A program made the translations under genes and the position numbers. Positions 28,828-35,963 of a DNA stretch of 64,000 nt are shown one piece after another (position 1 is the first letter of the stretch; every line of letters starts with the position of its first letter). The notes below the pieces were generated by a model. The model saw nothing but the letters and a program-made list of their open reading frames with translations. It did no database searches and had not been told where the DNA came from. Location of the stretch: assembly GCF_000430645.1 (NCBI RefSeq), contig NZ_AUMK01000005.1, positions 62,001-126,000 of the forward strand. The letters are read 5' to 3'. Origin of the DNA: Aquimarina latercula DSM 2041. GTDB taxonomy: Bacteria > Bacteroidota > Bacteroidia > Flavobacteriales > Flavobacteriaceae.

Positions 28828-28977
28828 ATGAAAAAACAGCTTTTTATATTTTTAGCAAAATTAAACAAACTATTACTTCCTAGTTTTACAAAACGACAAC
28901 TGGATCTTAGTAAAGCTTCTAAACTACAAATGCTAATTTTTGGTTGGAGATTATATGTAACCAAAAGAGCTCTTTAG
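28828..28977 (+). CDS. Small basic protein, probably conserved in Flavobacteriaceae (49 aa)
   Basis: An ATG frame of 49 codons directly follows the terminator at 28814. The product starts MKKQLFIFLAKLNKLLLP, continues FTKRQLDLSKASKLQ and ends FGWRLYVTKRAL. From memory, flavobacterial genomes often carry an approximately 50-aa protein with the same LDLSKA...GWR-YVT-AL pattern, sometimes loosely labelled SsrA-binding protein. I would not use that label, as it bears no resemblance to SmpB. The function is unknown. Confidence 0.6.
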   Translation: MKKQLFIFLAKLNKLLLPSFTKRQLDLSKASKLQMLIFGWRLYVTKRAL

Positions 28978-29104
28978 TATCCGCTTAAATACAAACAACA
29001 AACTCTGATAAGAAAGAATTATATTCTGCAACATCCATTTTCCTTTTTCGTTTTTATATTGAATTCATTTCAATTAAAAATCGAAAATCAAAATAATATT
29101 TAGT

Positions 29105-29926
29105 ATGAAAAAATGGATCATTTTTGGAATGGGTATACTAGGTATACTTTCCCTATCAGCATTCACCTCAGGATCGACTACAAACACACCTCAACAGTTA
29201 GTATCTGAGTTTAATGAAATTATAGCAACAATAAACAAAAACACCACTGAAAAGGAGTTAGAGGATCTTAAAATGTTTTTTTTAGAAAATGGCATTGAGC
29301 TAATTATTGAAAACATAGAGTTTAATAGTCAAAATGAAATCACTAGTTTAAACATTATTCTAAAAAAAGGAAATGCTAAAAGCAAATACTCTTCCTCATC
29401 ATCCGAACCAATATCTGATGTTGAGCTTGGGTATAAGAATGGAAATCTTTACATCACTAACTCTGGCATGTTTGACATTTCTTCTTGGAGAAATCAGATT
29501 GGTTTTAACAAACAAAACTTTGATTTAGATAGTATTTTAAAAAACCAAAACTTTAAATTTAACTTTGATTTTGACAAAGAAGGCGACTCCATATTTTTTA
29601 ATGGAAAACATTTTGATATCGGTAGTTTAAAAGATCAAATCATGAACTCTTTCGAATTTGAAGAAGATGAAAACGGAAACCTAATTTTTAATGGACAACA
29701 ATTCCCTTCGCATTTTAGCAAATCAAAAAAGTTTAGTTTTATAGATGATCCAGACATAGAAAAGCTAATAATCATTGACGGAAAAGAATCTGATTTTAAA
29801 ACATTGGACGAATTAGCTAAAGCAGATAAACTAGAAGCGGTAGACTTCCTAAAAGCTACTACTGCAATAAGTTTATATGGTGACAAAGCAAAAGACGGTG
29901 CTATTATCGCAACTTCTAAAAAATAA
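29105..29926 (+). CDS. Exported paralog of the M56 peptidase C-terminal region, with one plug-like module
   Basis: The signal peptide is about residues 1-20 (MKKWIIFGMGILGILSLSAF). Residues about 30-115 align with the periplasmic part of the M56 protein: NTTEKELEDLKMFFLENGIEL versus STKKDLEKIKRILKNEYNV, then NEITSLNI versus NDITSISV. The C-terminus has one plug-like module (KLIIIDGKESDFKTLDEL, KDGAIIATSKK). There is no peptidase domain. It looks like a free-standing soluble copy of the sensor tail and might compete for or share its ligand. I infer this from similarity and adjacency only. Confidence 0.75.
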   Translation: MKKWIIFGMGILGILSLSAFTSGSTTNTPQQLVSEFNEIIATINKNTTEKELEDLKMFFLENGIELIIENIEFNSQNEITSLNIILKKGNAKSKYSSSSSEPISDVELGYKNGNLYITNSGMFDISSWRNQIGFNKQNFDLDSILKNQNFKFNFDFDKEGDSIFFNGKHFDIGSLKDQIMNSFEFEEDENGNLIFNGQQFPSHFSKSKKFSFIDDPDIEKLIIIDGKESDFKTLDELAKADKLEAVDFLKATTAISLYGDKAKDGAIIATSKK

Positions 29927-29940
29927 GATTCCAAATTATT

Positions 29941-29986
29941 AAAGAAACGGCTTTCAGGTTATAATACTGAAAGTTGTTTCTTTTTT
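29941..29986. terminator. Terminator between the plug-like protein and apt
   Basis: Arms AAAGAAACGGCTTTCAG (29941-29957) and CTGAAAGTTGTTTCTTT (29967-29983) pair with two G-U pairs, followed by T residues on the plus strand. It serves convergent genes. Confidence 0.8.
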
Positions 29987-29987
29987 A

Positions 29988-30500
29988 TTAATAACTTAAC
30001 AACGAAGCTACATTACAGTTAAGTTTTTCCTTCCCATTTAGAAAGCCTAATTCCATTATAAAATTACATTGTACTATATTTCCACCGAGTTCTGTTACAA
30101 GTTGGCAAACAGCATTTGCTGTCCCTCCTGTTGCTAAAACATCATCATGTATCAAAATGTTATCCCCCGGTTTGATTGCATCTTTATGGATCTCTAAAAT
30201 ATCTTCTCCATATTCTAACCCATAGCTTTTTGAAATTACTTCAGAAGGTAACTTCCCTTTCTTACGCACCGGAATAAAACCCGCGGCTAATCGTTCTGCA
30301 ATCATACAGCCTAACATAAAACCTCTTGCTTCAATACCAATAACTTTATCAATTTTTACACCCGTAGGACATTGTTCAGCTAATCGATCCGCACAATACA
30401 CTAAAGCTTCTGAGTTCGCTAAAAGCGGTGTAATATCTTTAAAAACAATACCAGCCTTCGGAAAATCAGGAACATCTCTAATTAATTCTTCTAAATTCAT
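29988..30500 (-). CDS. apt: Adenine phosphoribosyltransferase
   Basis: A purine-salvage enzyme of 170 aa that makes AMP from adenine and PRPP. The type I PRTase PRPP-binding motif is visible as ILIHDDVLATGGTA (about residues 118-131). IGIEARGFMLG and the N-terminal IRDVPDFPKAGIVFKDITPLL are also typical. The length is normal. It is monocistronic. Confidence 0.97.
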   Translation of the reverse strand: MNLEELIRDVPDFPKAGIVFKDITPLLANSEALVYCADRLAEQCPTGVKIDKVIGIEARGFMLGCMIAERLAAGFIPVRKKGKLPSEVISKSYGLEYGEDILEIHKDAIKPGDNILIHDDVLATGGTANAVCQLVTELGGNIVQCNFIMELGFLNGKEKLNCNVASLLSY

Positions 30501-30865
30501 GAACGCAAAATAATGAAATTAGAAAAAAGAGTACAAAAAAGAATGAAAAACGACTACAGAAATAAAAGTACTCGAAAAAAGCATCTTCAATTATTACAAT
30601 TACCAATCAAATATTATTTTTCACTTTAAATTTATAACAACATTAAAGAAAATCTAATTACACTCCAAAACCATAACCATCTTTAAACTTACAATACCTA
30701 TTTAATTTCATAGATTTTTATTTAAAAATTTTTCTAATCATTCTTTGATCTATATTTTAAAAAAGAAATCAATTATAACTATTATAAAAACCATAGAAAT
30801 CATGTAATTCTAAGCATTCTTTAATTATCAACTAAGTGATTAATAAATTTTAAAACAAAATTAAT
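30501..30865. other. AT-rich intergenic region
   Basis: This 365-bp region lies between divergent apt and the SPFH-like gene. It must hold both promoters. I see no consensus -7 box on the plus strand, no ORF and no strong inverted repeat. Confidence 0.3.
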
Positions 30866-32206
30866 ATGCTAACATATCTAGGAATTACCATGGTGTTTAT
30901 CGGACTCACCATTTTCATAATTAAACCTTTTTTTAAAGAATCAAAAACACTGCATAAGTTTACTCGAAAAAGAAATATCTCGATGATTATAATAGGATTA
31001 GTCATGAGCGTAATTTCAGGAATGTTCTTTTATGCAGAACCAGGAACCGCTTATGCAGTTCAGTATCCTTGGGGGAGTCAAAAAGCGGTTGTACATCAAG
31101 GAATACATACTAAAATGTGGGGACGATTAATCCCTATTCAATTCGAATTACCTATTAAATATGTAATCCCTAACAAGAAAAATGAATTAGGAGAGCAAAG
31201 TAAATACGCTAATGTTGACAAAGCTAAATATTGGGCGTTTAGTGATGCAGTAAAAGCCAGAATTGCAACTTCGGTAGTTATCAGTATCAATACAGCAGAT
31301 CAAAATCAATTTTTATCTGTTGCTGATCGTAACAAAACCGAAAGAAACTTGATTAGATCCAGAATCATTCCTAATATCGATCAATCTATTAAAAACACTT
31401 GTAAGCTTATGGATGCTCAAGATTATATATCTGGACAAGCTTCGGATTTTGATAGATATTTTAAAGATCAATTAGAAAATGGAATGTATGTTCTAGAGGA
31501 GTTTATTGCTAATGAAAACAGAGAAACCATTGGTGATAGTACTACAGTCCGAACAATTGTTAACAAGGAATCAAAGCAAAAACGTTTTAGAATTAAATAT
31601 CATAATGGAGAACCTGTTAGAGAAAAAGGAAACTCGTTAAAAGGATACGGTCTAACGGTTGTACAAGCTGTTGTTACAGAAATAGACTGGGAACCAGAAT
31701 TTGACAAACGTCTTCAGTTACAAAAAGAAGAAGTTGCGCAGACTCAGTTAGAAAAACAACAAGCAGAACGTGAATTTTATCGTGCTCAAAAAGAAACTGC
31801 ACGAGGTGAAGCTGAAAAAGCCGCAGAAAGAGCTAGATTAGAAAAAGAGCAAATTCAGAAAACTATTGAAGCCGAAACAAAAGCCAAAGTAGCAGAATTT
31901 AACCTTATTGAGGAGCGTAAAAATTATGAGGTGGCACAGTTTAAGGCCAAAACTCAGAAAACCATGGCCGATGCACAATCTTATGAAAACGCAAAACTAG
32001 TAACAGCAGGACTTACGCCACAGGAACGAGCGGAGTGGGAATTTAAAACCTCTGTCAATGTTGCGAAACAGCTTAAAGATTTACAGCTTCCAGAGATTTA
32101 TATCCAAGATGGAAGTAAATCGGGAACCAACGGCAACCTACTACAATCTTTGATTGGTGCTGATCTTGCCAAAAAGATGATGTCACAAAAAACATCCAAA
32201 GAGTAA
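30866..32206 (+). CDS. SPFH/prohibitin-like membrane protein
   Basis: The product (446 aa) has two N-terminal transmembrane helices (about residues 1-20 and 36-56). A band-7/SPFH-like region follows (VVHQGIHTKMWGRLIPIQFELPIKYVIP to about residue 275). Then comes a long Glu/Lys/Ala-rich coiled coil (about 285-380) and a conserved C-terminal block with LTPQERAEWEFKTSVNVAKQLKDLQLPEIYI. SPFH proteins scaffold membrane microdomains and proteases. No operon partner is evident. Confidence 0.75.
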   Translation: MLTYLGITMVFIGLTIFIIKPFFKESKTLHKFTRKRNISMIIIGLVMSVISGMFFYAEPGTAYAVQYPWGSQKAVVHQGIHTKMWGRLIPIQFELPIKYVIPNKKNELGEQSKYANVDKAKYWAFSDAVKARIATSVVISINTADQNQFLSVADRNKTERNLIRSRIIPNIDQSIKNTCKLMDAQDYISGQASDFDRYFKDQLENGMYVLEEFIANENRETIGDSTTVRTIVNKESKQKRFRIKYHNGEPVREKGNSLKGYGLTVVQAVVTEIDWEPEFDKRLQLQKEEVAQTQLEKQQAEREFYRAQKETARGEAEKAAERARLEKEQIQKTIEAETKAKVAEFNLIEERKNYEVAQFKAKTQKTMADAQSYENAKLVTAGLTPQERAEWEFKTSVNVAKQLKDLQLPEIYIQDGSKSGTNGNLLQSLIGADLAKKMMSQKTSKE

Positions 32207-32217
32207 CATTAAAAAAA

Positions 32218-32244
32218 AGCGGAATGAAACATTTTCATTCCGCT
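32218..32244. terminator. Hairpin with a T-run only on the minus strand
   Basis: AGCGGAATGAAA (32218-32229) pairs with TTTCATTCCGCT (32233-32244). The A-run precedes it on the plus strand, so an intrinsic terminator would work best for leftward transcription, for example read-through from the 34017-32724 operon. Confidence 0.6.
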
Positions 32245-32268
32245 AATAACTAAATAAACATAATACAT

Positions 32269-32496
32269 ATGGAAAAGCATATAAAAATATATACAGGAAC
32301 ATCTATCATAGTTAACAGACTAGCTTATTTATTAGATGAAATAAATATTCATTTTATTATAAAAGATCACAAAGAATCTGGAAGGTTAGCAGGTTTTGGA
32401 GCTATTGAAGGTTCAACTGAGCTATTCATTTATAACGATGATGCCAAAAAAGCTAGTGAAATCATTGAAAATTTTAAAAAAGAAATTTCAAAATAG
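32269..32496 (+). CDS. DUF2007-like putative signal-transducing protein (75 aa)
   Basis: A small ferredoxin-fold-like protein: IKIYTGTSIIVNRLAYLLDEINIHFIIKDH, then LFIYNDDAKKASEIIENFKKE. This matches the DUF2007 pattern of small bacterial proteins of unknown function. It has an ATG start and lies between a hairpin and the tRNA-Arg gene. Confidence 0.75.
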   Translation: MEKHIKIYTGTSIIVNRLAYLLDEINIHFIIKDHKESGRLAGFGAIEGSTELFIYNDDAKKASEIIENFKKEISK

Positions 32497-32519
32497 TTTT
32501 ATATTTTATTAAATACTCA

Positions 32520-32527
32520 TATATTTG
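32520..32527 (+). promoter_or_regulatory. -7 promoter box for tRNA-Arg
   Basis: TATATTTG matches TAnnTTTG and ends 13 bp before the first base of the tRNA. Confidence 0.6.
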
Positions 32528-32540
32528 CACCCGCAAAAAA

Positions 32541-32614
32541 GGCCTCGTAGCATAACTGAATAGTGCACTTGATTACGGCTCAAGAGGTTGCAGGTTTGAA
32601 TCCTGCCGAGGTCA
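32541..32614 (+). tRNA. tRNA-Arg (ACG)
   Basis: A 74-nt cloverleaf can be drawn by hand. The acceptor stem GGCCTCG pairs with CGAGGTC (one G-U). The D arm is GCAT/GTGC. The anticodon stem is CTTGA/TCAAG with loop TTACGGC, giving anticodon ACG. The T arm is GCAGG/CCTGC around TTTGAAT. CCA is not encoded. It is followed by a terminator at 32625-32661. Confidence 0.93.
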
Positions 32615-32624
32615 CTTGATAATC

Positions 32625-32661
32625 AAAGCGTTACAGAAATAAATCACTGTAACGCTTTTTT
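32625..32661 (+). terminator. Terminator after tRNA-Arg
   Basis: AAAGCGTTACAG (32625-32636) pairs with CTGTAACGCTTT (32647-32658), followed by T. Just after it, TTTGCACAAAATTTGCACA contains a 7-bp direct repeat (TTTGCAC). Confidence 0.85.
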
Positions 32662-32723
32662 ATTTGCACAAAATTTGCACAGAAAATATAATCTAAAACT
32701 ATTATGAGAGTCTTAAATATTTG

Positions 32724-33149
32724 CTAATCACCAAAAATAAAATACTCATATTCAGACAATCCTAAGTTCTCCTCAAAAACTTTCTTATTTGTTTTCATTA
32801 ACTTAACAGTATTCTCTTCATTGAAACCCAGTGAAGAAATATATTGTTTTACTAATCCTCTTTCTTTTTCACCTAACTCTTTATTAGTATAAATCACTTT
32901 GAAGAAATTATATACGTACTGTAAGCGATTACTAAAAGATTTTATTGGTTCTATCACAACCTTATCTGTATTACTTAACAAGTTATCAAATTGATCTTGA
33001 GTTATTTTAAGTTCGGTTGCAAGCTTTTCTAATGTTTTCTGTTCCTGAATATCAATCTCGCCATCTATTCTAGCTAAACTGACCAAACAAGCAAAATGCA
33101 ATAAATTGTCTTCTGCCCTATTGTTATTAAGTAACTTTGATAAAATCAT
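32724..33149 (-). CDS. TerB-like helical protein (copy 2)
   Basis: The product (141 aa) is all-helical and similar along its length to the protein at 33592. Both have HFACLVSLARIDGEIDIQEQ / HFAAITKIASIDGEINYEEK, the acidic pattern that marks TerB/DjlA-type metal-binding domains, and a late (K/H)xY(A/I)xxLGxxEE element. It is the third gene of a leftward operon with a response regulator in the middle. The biochemical role is unknown. Confidence 0.7.
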   Translation of the reverse strand: MILSKLLNNNRAEDNLLHFACLVSLARIDGEIDIQEQKTLEKLATELKITQDQFDNLLSNTDKVVIEPIKSFSNRLQYVYNFFKVIYTNKELGEKERGLVKQYISSLGFNEENTVKLMKTNKKVFEENLGLSEYEYFIFGD

Positions 33150-33229
33150 AATCTCCCTATTCTTATTTACTAAAACGATAACCCATTAATTCAATCCAGC
33201 CATACATTATCAACACACTTCATCAACTC

Positions 33230-33565
33230 CTATTCCTCAAATGGTTTTTTAAGATAGGCTTTTACTCCACCTTCAAGTCCTTTTTTAATTTCTTTATTCT
33301 CCGTCTTTGCCGAACAAAACACAAATGGAATTTGCGAAGTATTTGAATTATTACGTAATGTATTAAATACACTATATCCATCAACTTGAGGCATCATAAT
33401 ATCACAAAGAATAATGTCAAATTTTTCTTTGTTAGCTAGTGCTATACCAATGGCACCATTTGCAGCCGTTATTACTTTATGATCATATAGTTCAAGAAGC
33501 TCTTGAACATTTTCTCTTAATGCTATATCATTTTCTATTAATAGTATGGTTTTGGTATTCATCAT
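33230..33565 (-). CDS. Stand-alone response-regulator receiver protein
   Basis: A single REC domain of 111 aa with no output domain. The phosphorylation site is Asp in FDIILCDIMMPQVDGY (about residue 55). The N-terminal acidic pair (LIENDIALRENV), the Ser/Thr-type position in FVFCSAKT and the C-terminal Lys in AYLKKPF are all present. It sits between two TerB-like genes in an operon driven by motif site 34049-34074. No histidine kinase is encoded nearby. Confidence 0.88.
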   Translation of the reverse strand: MMNTKTILLIENDIALRENVQELLELYDHKVITAANGAIGIALANKEKFDIILCDIMMPQVDGYSVFNTLRNNSNTSQIPFVFCSAKTENKEIKKGLEGGVKAYLKKPFEE

Positions 33566-33591
33566 AACAAGTTTTAAAAGTTTAAAAAACG

Positions 33592-34017
33592 TTAACCTTT
33601 TTCAATGAGATACTGATAATCTTCAAAATCAATTTTACCACTAAAAATTTTAATTGATTTTTTAATGACATCTTTTGCTCTTTCTTCAGAGCATCCTAGT
33701 CCAATTGCATATTTGTGAATTAGTTTCACCTCTTGTTGATCTACAAAATGGTCTGCAAAGATCATTTTAAAAAGATCAAACAGATGCATTAAACGCTCTT
33801 CTTTTGAGTTCGCAGGAATAATGGGGTATTTATGTGGGTTCTTTGTAATCTCTGCAAACTGTTCTTCATTAATATCTAGTTTATTTGCAAACTTAGCTAG
33901 TAGCTCTTTTTCTTCATAGTTAATCTCGCCGTCTATGGATGCTATTTTAGTAATTGCTGCAAAATGTGCAATATTGTTTTTTTGAGTACCTGACTCATAT
34001 AGTTCTGAAATTGACAT
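33592..34017 (-). CDS. TerB-like helical protein (copy 1)
   Basis: The product (141 aa) is a paralog of 32724. It carries HFAAITKIASIDGEINYEEKELLAKFA, matching the conserved acidic DGEI segment of TerB-type domains. It is first in a leftward operon TerB-like / REC / TerB-like. The candidate ECF promoter at 34074-34049 ends 31 nt before its start codon, the same spacing as at other motif-controlled genes here. Confidence 0.72.
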   Translation of the reverse strand: MSISELYESGTQKNNIAHFAAITKIASIDGEINYEEKELLAKFANKLDINEEQFAEITKNPHKYPIIPANSKEERLMHLFDLFKMIFADHFVDQQEVKLIHKYAIGLGCSEERAKDVIKKSIKIFSGKIDFEDYQYLIEKG

Positions 34018-34048
34018 AATAATTGTTGTTTTGAGTTATATATTTTTT

Positions 34049-34074
34049 AGACACTACAATACGTAATGGGTCAC
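34049..34074 (-). promoter_or_regulatory. ECF-type promoter motif (site a)
   Basis: On the minus strand GTGACC, a 14-nt spacer and GTGTCT read towards the TerB-like operon. The start codon is 31 nt beyond the second box. Confidence 0.7.
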
Positions 34075-34083
34075 ATTTTTAAC

Positions 34084-34091
34084 TAAATTTG
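34084..34091 (+). promoter_or_regulatory. -7 promoter box for the first sigma-factor gene
   Basis: TAAATTTG matches the housekeeping TAnnTTTG consensus and lies 37 bp before the GTG start at 34129. The first sigma gene has no GTGAC/GTGTC motif on its own strand. Confidence 0.55.
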
Positions 34092-34128
34092 AATAACCAA
34101 GCAAACAACTCTATAAACTAAAATTGTC

Positions 34129-34755
34129 GTGAATTTTCTAAAAAGAATATTTCTCGTAGTAATCAACCCAAAGAGAGGAGCTATTCTAAAAGAATCCAAA
34201 GCTTTAACTGATGAAGAGTTAATAGCCAAAATTACTGCTACACAAAATTCCCTGCTATTTAGCATCCTTTACGATCGATACAGTAAGAAGGTGTATAATA
34301 AGTGCTATAGTTTTACCAAAAATGAAGATGAAGCCAAAGACCTAACACAGGATGTTTTTTTTAAACTTTTTGTCAAGTTGAGTACTTTTAAGGGTAATTC
34401 TAAATTTTCTACCTGGTTATACGCTTTTACCTACAATTTCTGTATTAATTATTTAAATAGAGATTCCGGAAAAAGAATGAATAACTTATCCGACACTATG
34501 GATAATCACGATTACCATTTATCCAATATTGAAGATATCGATGATGAAGAGCTTTTTGAATTAAAAGCATCCAAGTTAGAAAAGGCATTAGATACTATTG
34601 ATCCAGAAGATAAAACGATGCTGTTACTTAAATATCAAGATGATGTATCTGTAAAAGATCTACAGGTTTTATTAAAAGTTGGTGAGAGTGCTGTAAAAAT
34701 GAGATTAAAAAGAGCAAAAACAAAAGTTATTGAAGCGCACAATAAATTGAAGTAA
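34129..34755 (+). CDS. ECF-type RNA polymerase sigma factor (first copy)
   Basis: The product is 208 aa with a GTG start. Region 2 is clear (FSILYDRYSKKVYNKCYSFTKNEDEAKDLTQDVFFKLF, then KFSTWLYAFTYNFCINYLNR). Region 4 ends LEKALDTIDPEDKTMLLLKY...GESAVKMRLKRAKTKV. There is no region 1 or 3, which makes it an ECF (group 4) factor. It is clearly paralogous to the sigma factor at 35175. It is followed 89 bp later by a small ORF whose paralog follows the second sigma gene. It is probably transcribed by a housekeeping promoter (34084-34091). Confidence 0.92.
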   Translation: MNFLKRIFLVVINPKRGAILKESKALTDEELIAKITATQNSLLFSILYDRYSKKVYNKCYSFTKNEDEAKDLTQDVFFKLFVKLSTFKGNSKFSTWLYAFTYNFCINYLNRDSGKRMNNLSDTMDNHDYHLSNIEDIDDEELFELKASKLEKALDTIDPEDKTMLLLKYQDDVSVKDLQVLLKVGESAVKMRLKRAKTKVIEAHNKLK

Positions 34756-34844
34756 TGAAATAAGCCATAACAAGTATATTTCTGGAAAGCAATATGATAA
34801 TTGGCGATTCCATCTGACCTTCAAAATACAATAAATGTAAACTG

Positions 34845-35024
34845 ATGAAAAAGAATCCATTTAAAGAACTAGAAACTGATAAAGAAGTTCCTGAAGAAGT
34901 TAAGGAAAATGTAATGAAAGATATCGCTTCGGTAAAACTATTTATGGAGTTAGGTGATTTGTTTTTTATAAAATACCCATCGGTAATTGAAGACTTTTTC
35001 AAAACCAAAAACAACAAATCATAA
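34845..35024 (+). CDS. Small sigma-associated protein (59 aa), paralog of 35748
   Basis: An ATG frame of 59 codons follows the first sigma gene. The sequence (NPFKELETDKEVPEEVKENV, MKDIASVKLFMELGDLF, DFFKTKNNKS) matches the 63-aa protein after the second sigma gene: NPFKKIGTP, EVPKELKDKVMADVASVKL, FFRTKSKNKNN. Conservation between the two copies shows that both are real genes. I infer a role in controlling the sigma factor (small anti-sigma or co-factor); there is no transmembrane helix and no recognised anti-sigma domain. Confidence 0.75.
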   Translation: MKKNPFKELETDKEVPEEVKENVMKDIASVKLFMELGDLFFIKYPSVIEDFFKTKNNKS

Positions 35025-35117
35025 CTATTTATAGGTAAAGACGCTATAGTTAACAGCTGGTTTTAAAACTATTAAAGCTACCTCCCATAGTTCATTTCAG
35101 ATAAAAAAAATATAAAA

Positions 35118-35143
35118 GTGACTTTTTCAAAATATTAGTGTCT
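35118..35143 (+). promoter_or_regulatory. ECF-type promoter motif (site b)
   Basis: GTGACT, 14 nt, GTGTCT; 31 nt separate it from the TTG start of the second sigma gene. This suggests autoregulation or a sigma cascade. Confidence 0.75.
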
Positions 35144-35174
35144 TAAATAACAAGAAACTAATCTTTAACTAAAA

Positions 35175-35744
35175 TTGAAAAATAATGATCCGTTCCATCA
35201 TCTTAGCGATGAGGAACTTGTAGAAAAAATTGTATCTAAAGAAAATACAATGATGTTTAGTGAAATCTATGATAGGTACGCCCACAAAGTTTATAATAAA
35301 TGTTTTGGGTTTGTAAAATCAAAAGATGAGGCAAAGGATCTAACTCAGGATGTTTTTTTGAAATTATTTACCAAGCTGCATAGTTATAAAAGGCAGTCTA
35401 AATTTTCTACCTGGCTATATGCATTCACATATAACCTGTGCGTTAATTATGTCAATAGAGATAAAGAGAATAAGATTAGTAAAGTATCTGATACGATAAA
35501 AGATGAAGACCTCCATTTACATATTGAAGTTAGTGATGATAGCTTGTTTCAGATGCGAGTTGATAAATTGCAAAAAGCATTAGAGCTTATAGCACCAGAA
35601 GAAAAGTCGATCTTATTACTGAAATATCAAGATGATGTTTCGATAAAAGAATTAGAAGTACTACTTAGCATTAAAGAAAGTGCTGTAAAAATGAGATTAA
35701 AAAGAGCTAAAGCAAGAATTATTGAAGTATATAATTCAATATAA
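35175..35744 (+). CDS. ECF-type RNA polymerase sigma factor (second copy)
   Basis: The product is 189 aa with a TTG start. It has the same architecture as the copy at 34129: FSEIYDRYAHKVYNKCFGFVKSKDEAKDLTQDVFLKLF in region 2, KFSTWLYAFTYNLCVNYVNR, and LELIAPEEKSILLLKYQDDVS with KESAVKMRLKRAKARI in region 4. The two proteins differ mainly at the N-terminus and between regions 2 and 4. A GTGACT/GTGTCT motif precedes it, so at least one of the two factors probably drives this gene. The 63-aa protein starts 3 bp after its stop, then mscS. Confidence 0.93.
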   Translation: MKNNDPFHHLSDEELVEKIVSKENTMMFSEIYDRYAHKVYNKCFGFVKSKDEAKDLTQDVFLKLFTKLHSYKRQSKFSTWLYAFTYNLCVNYVNRDKENKISKVSDTIKDEDLHLHIEVSDDSLFQMRVDKLQKALELIAPEEKSILLLKYQDDVSIKELEVLLSIKESAVKMRLKRAKARIIEVYNSI

Positions 35745-35747
35745 TAT

Positions 35748-35939
35748 ATGGAAAGAGAAAACCCATTTAAGAAAATAGGAACCCCACCAAGGGAGGTGCC
35801 AAAAGAGCTTAAAGATAAGGTAATGGCAGATGTAGCTTCGGTAAAATTAATCACAGATATGGCCGGATTATTTACGAGTAATTATCAAGCAGCCTTAAAA
35901 GCATTCTTCAGAACGAAAAGCAAAAACAAAAATAACTAA
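35748..35939 (+). CDS. Small sigma-associated protein (63 aa), paralog of 34845
   Basis: The ATG is 3 bp after the second sigma stop codon, so translation is probably coupled. The conserved core is EVPKELKDKVMADVASVKL, and the tail is very basic (RTKSKNKNN). It is soluble by appearance. The repeated sigma-plus-small-protein arrangement makes a regulatory partner likely, but no known domain is recognised. Confidence 0.75.
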   Translation: MERENPFKKIGTPPREVPKELKDKVMADVASVKLITDMAGLFTSNYQAALKAFFRTKSKNKNN

Positions 35940-35963
35940 TCACAAATATCAAATCATAAGAAA

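Noticed and set aside
28828..28977. Label of the 49-aa protein as SsrA-binding protein
   Set aside because: SmpB is about 150 aa with a beta-barrel; nothing of that is visible here.
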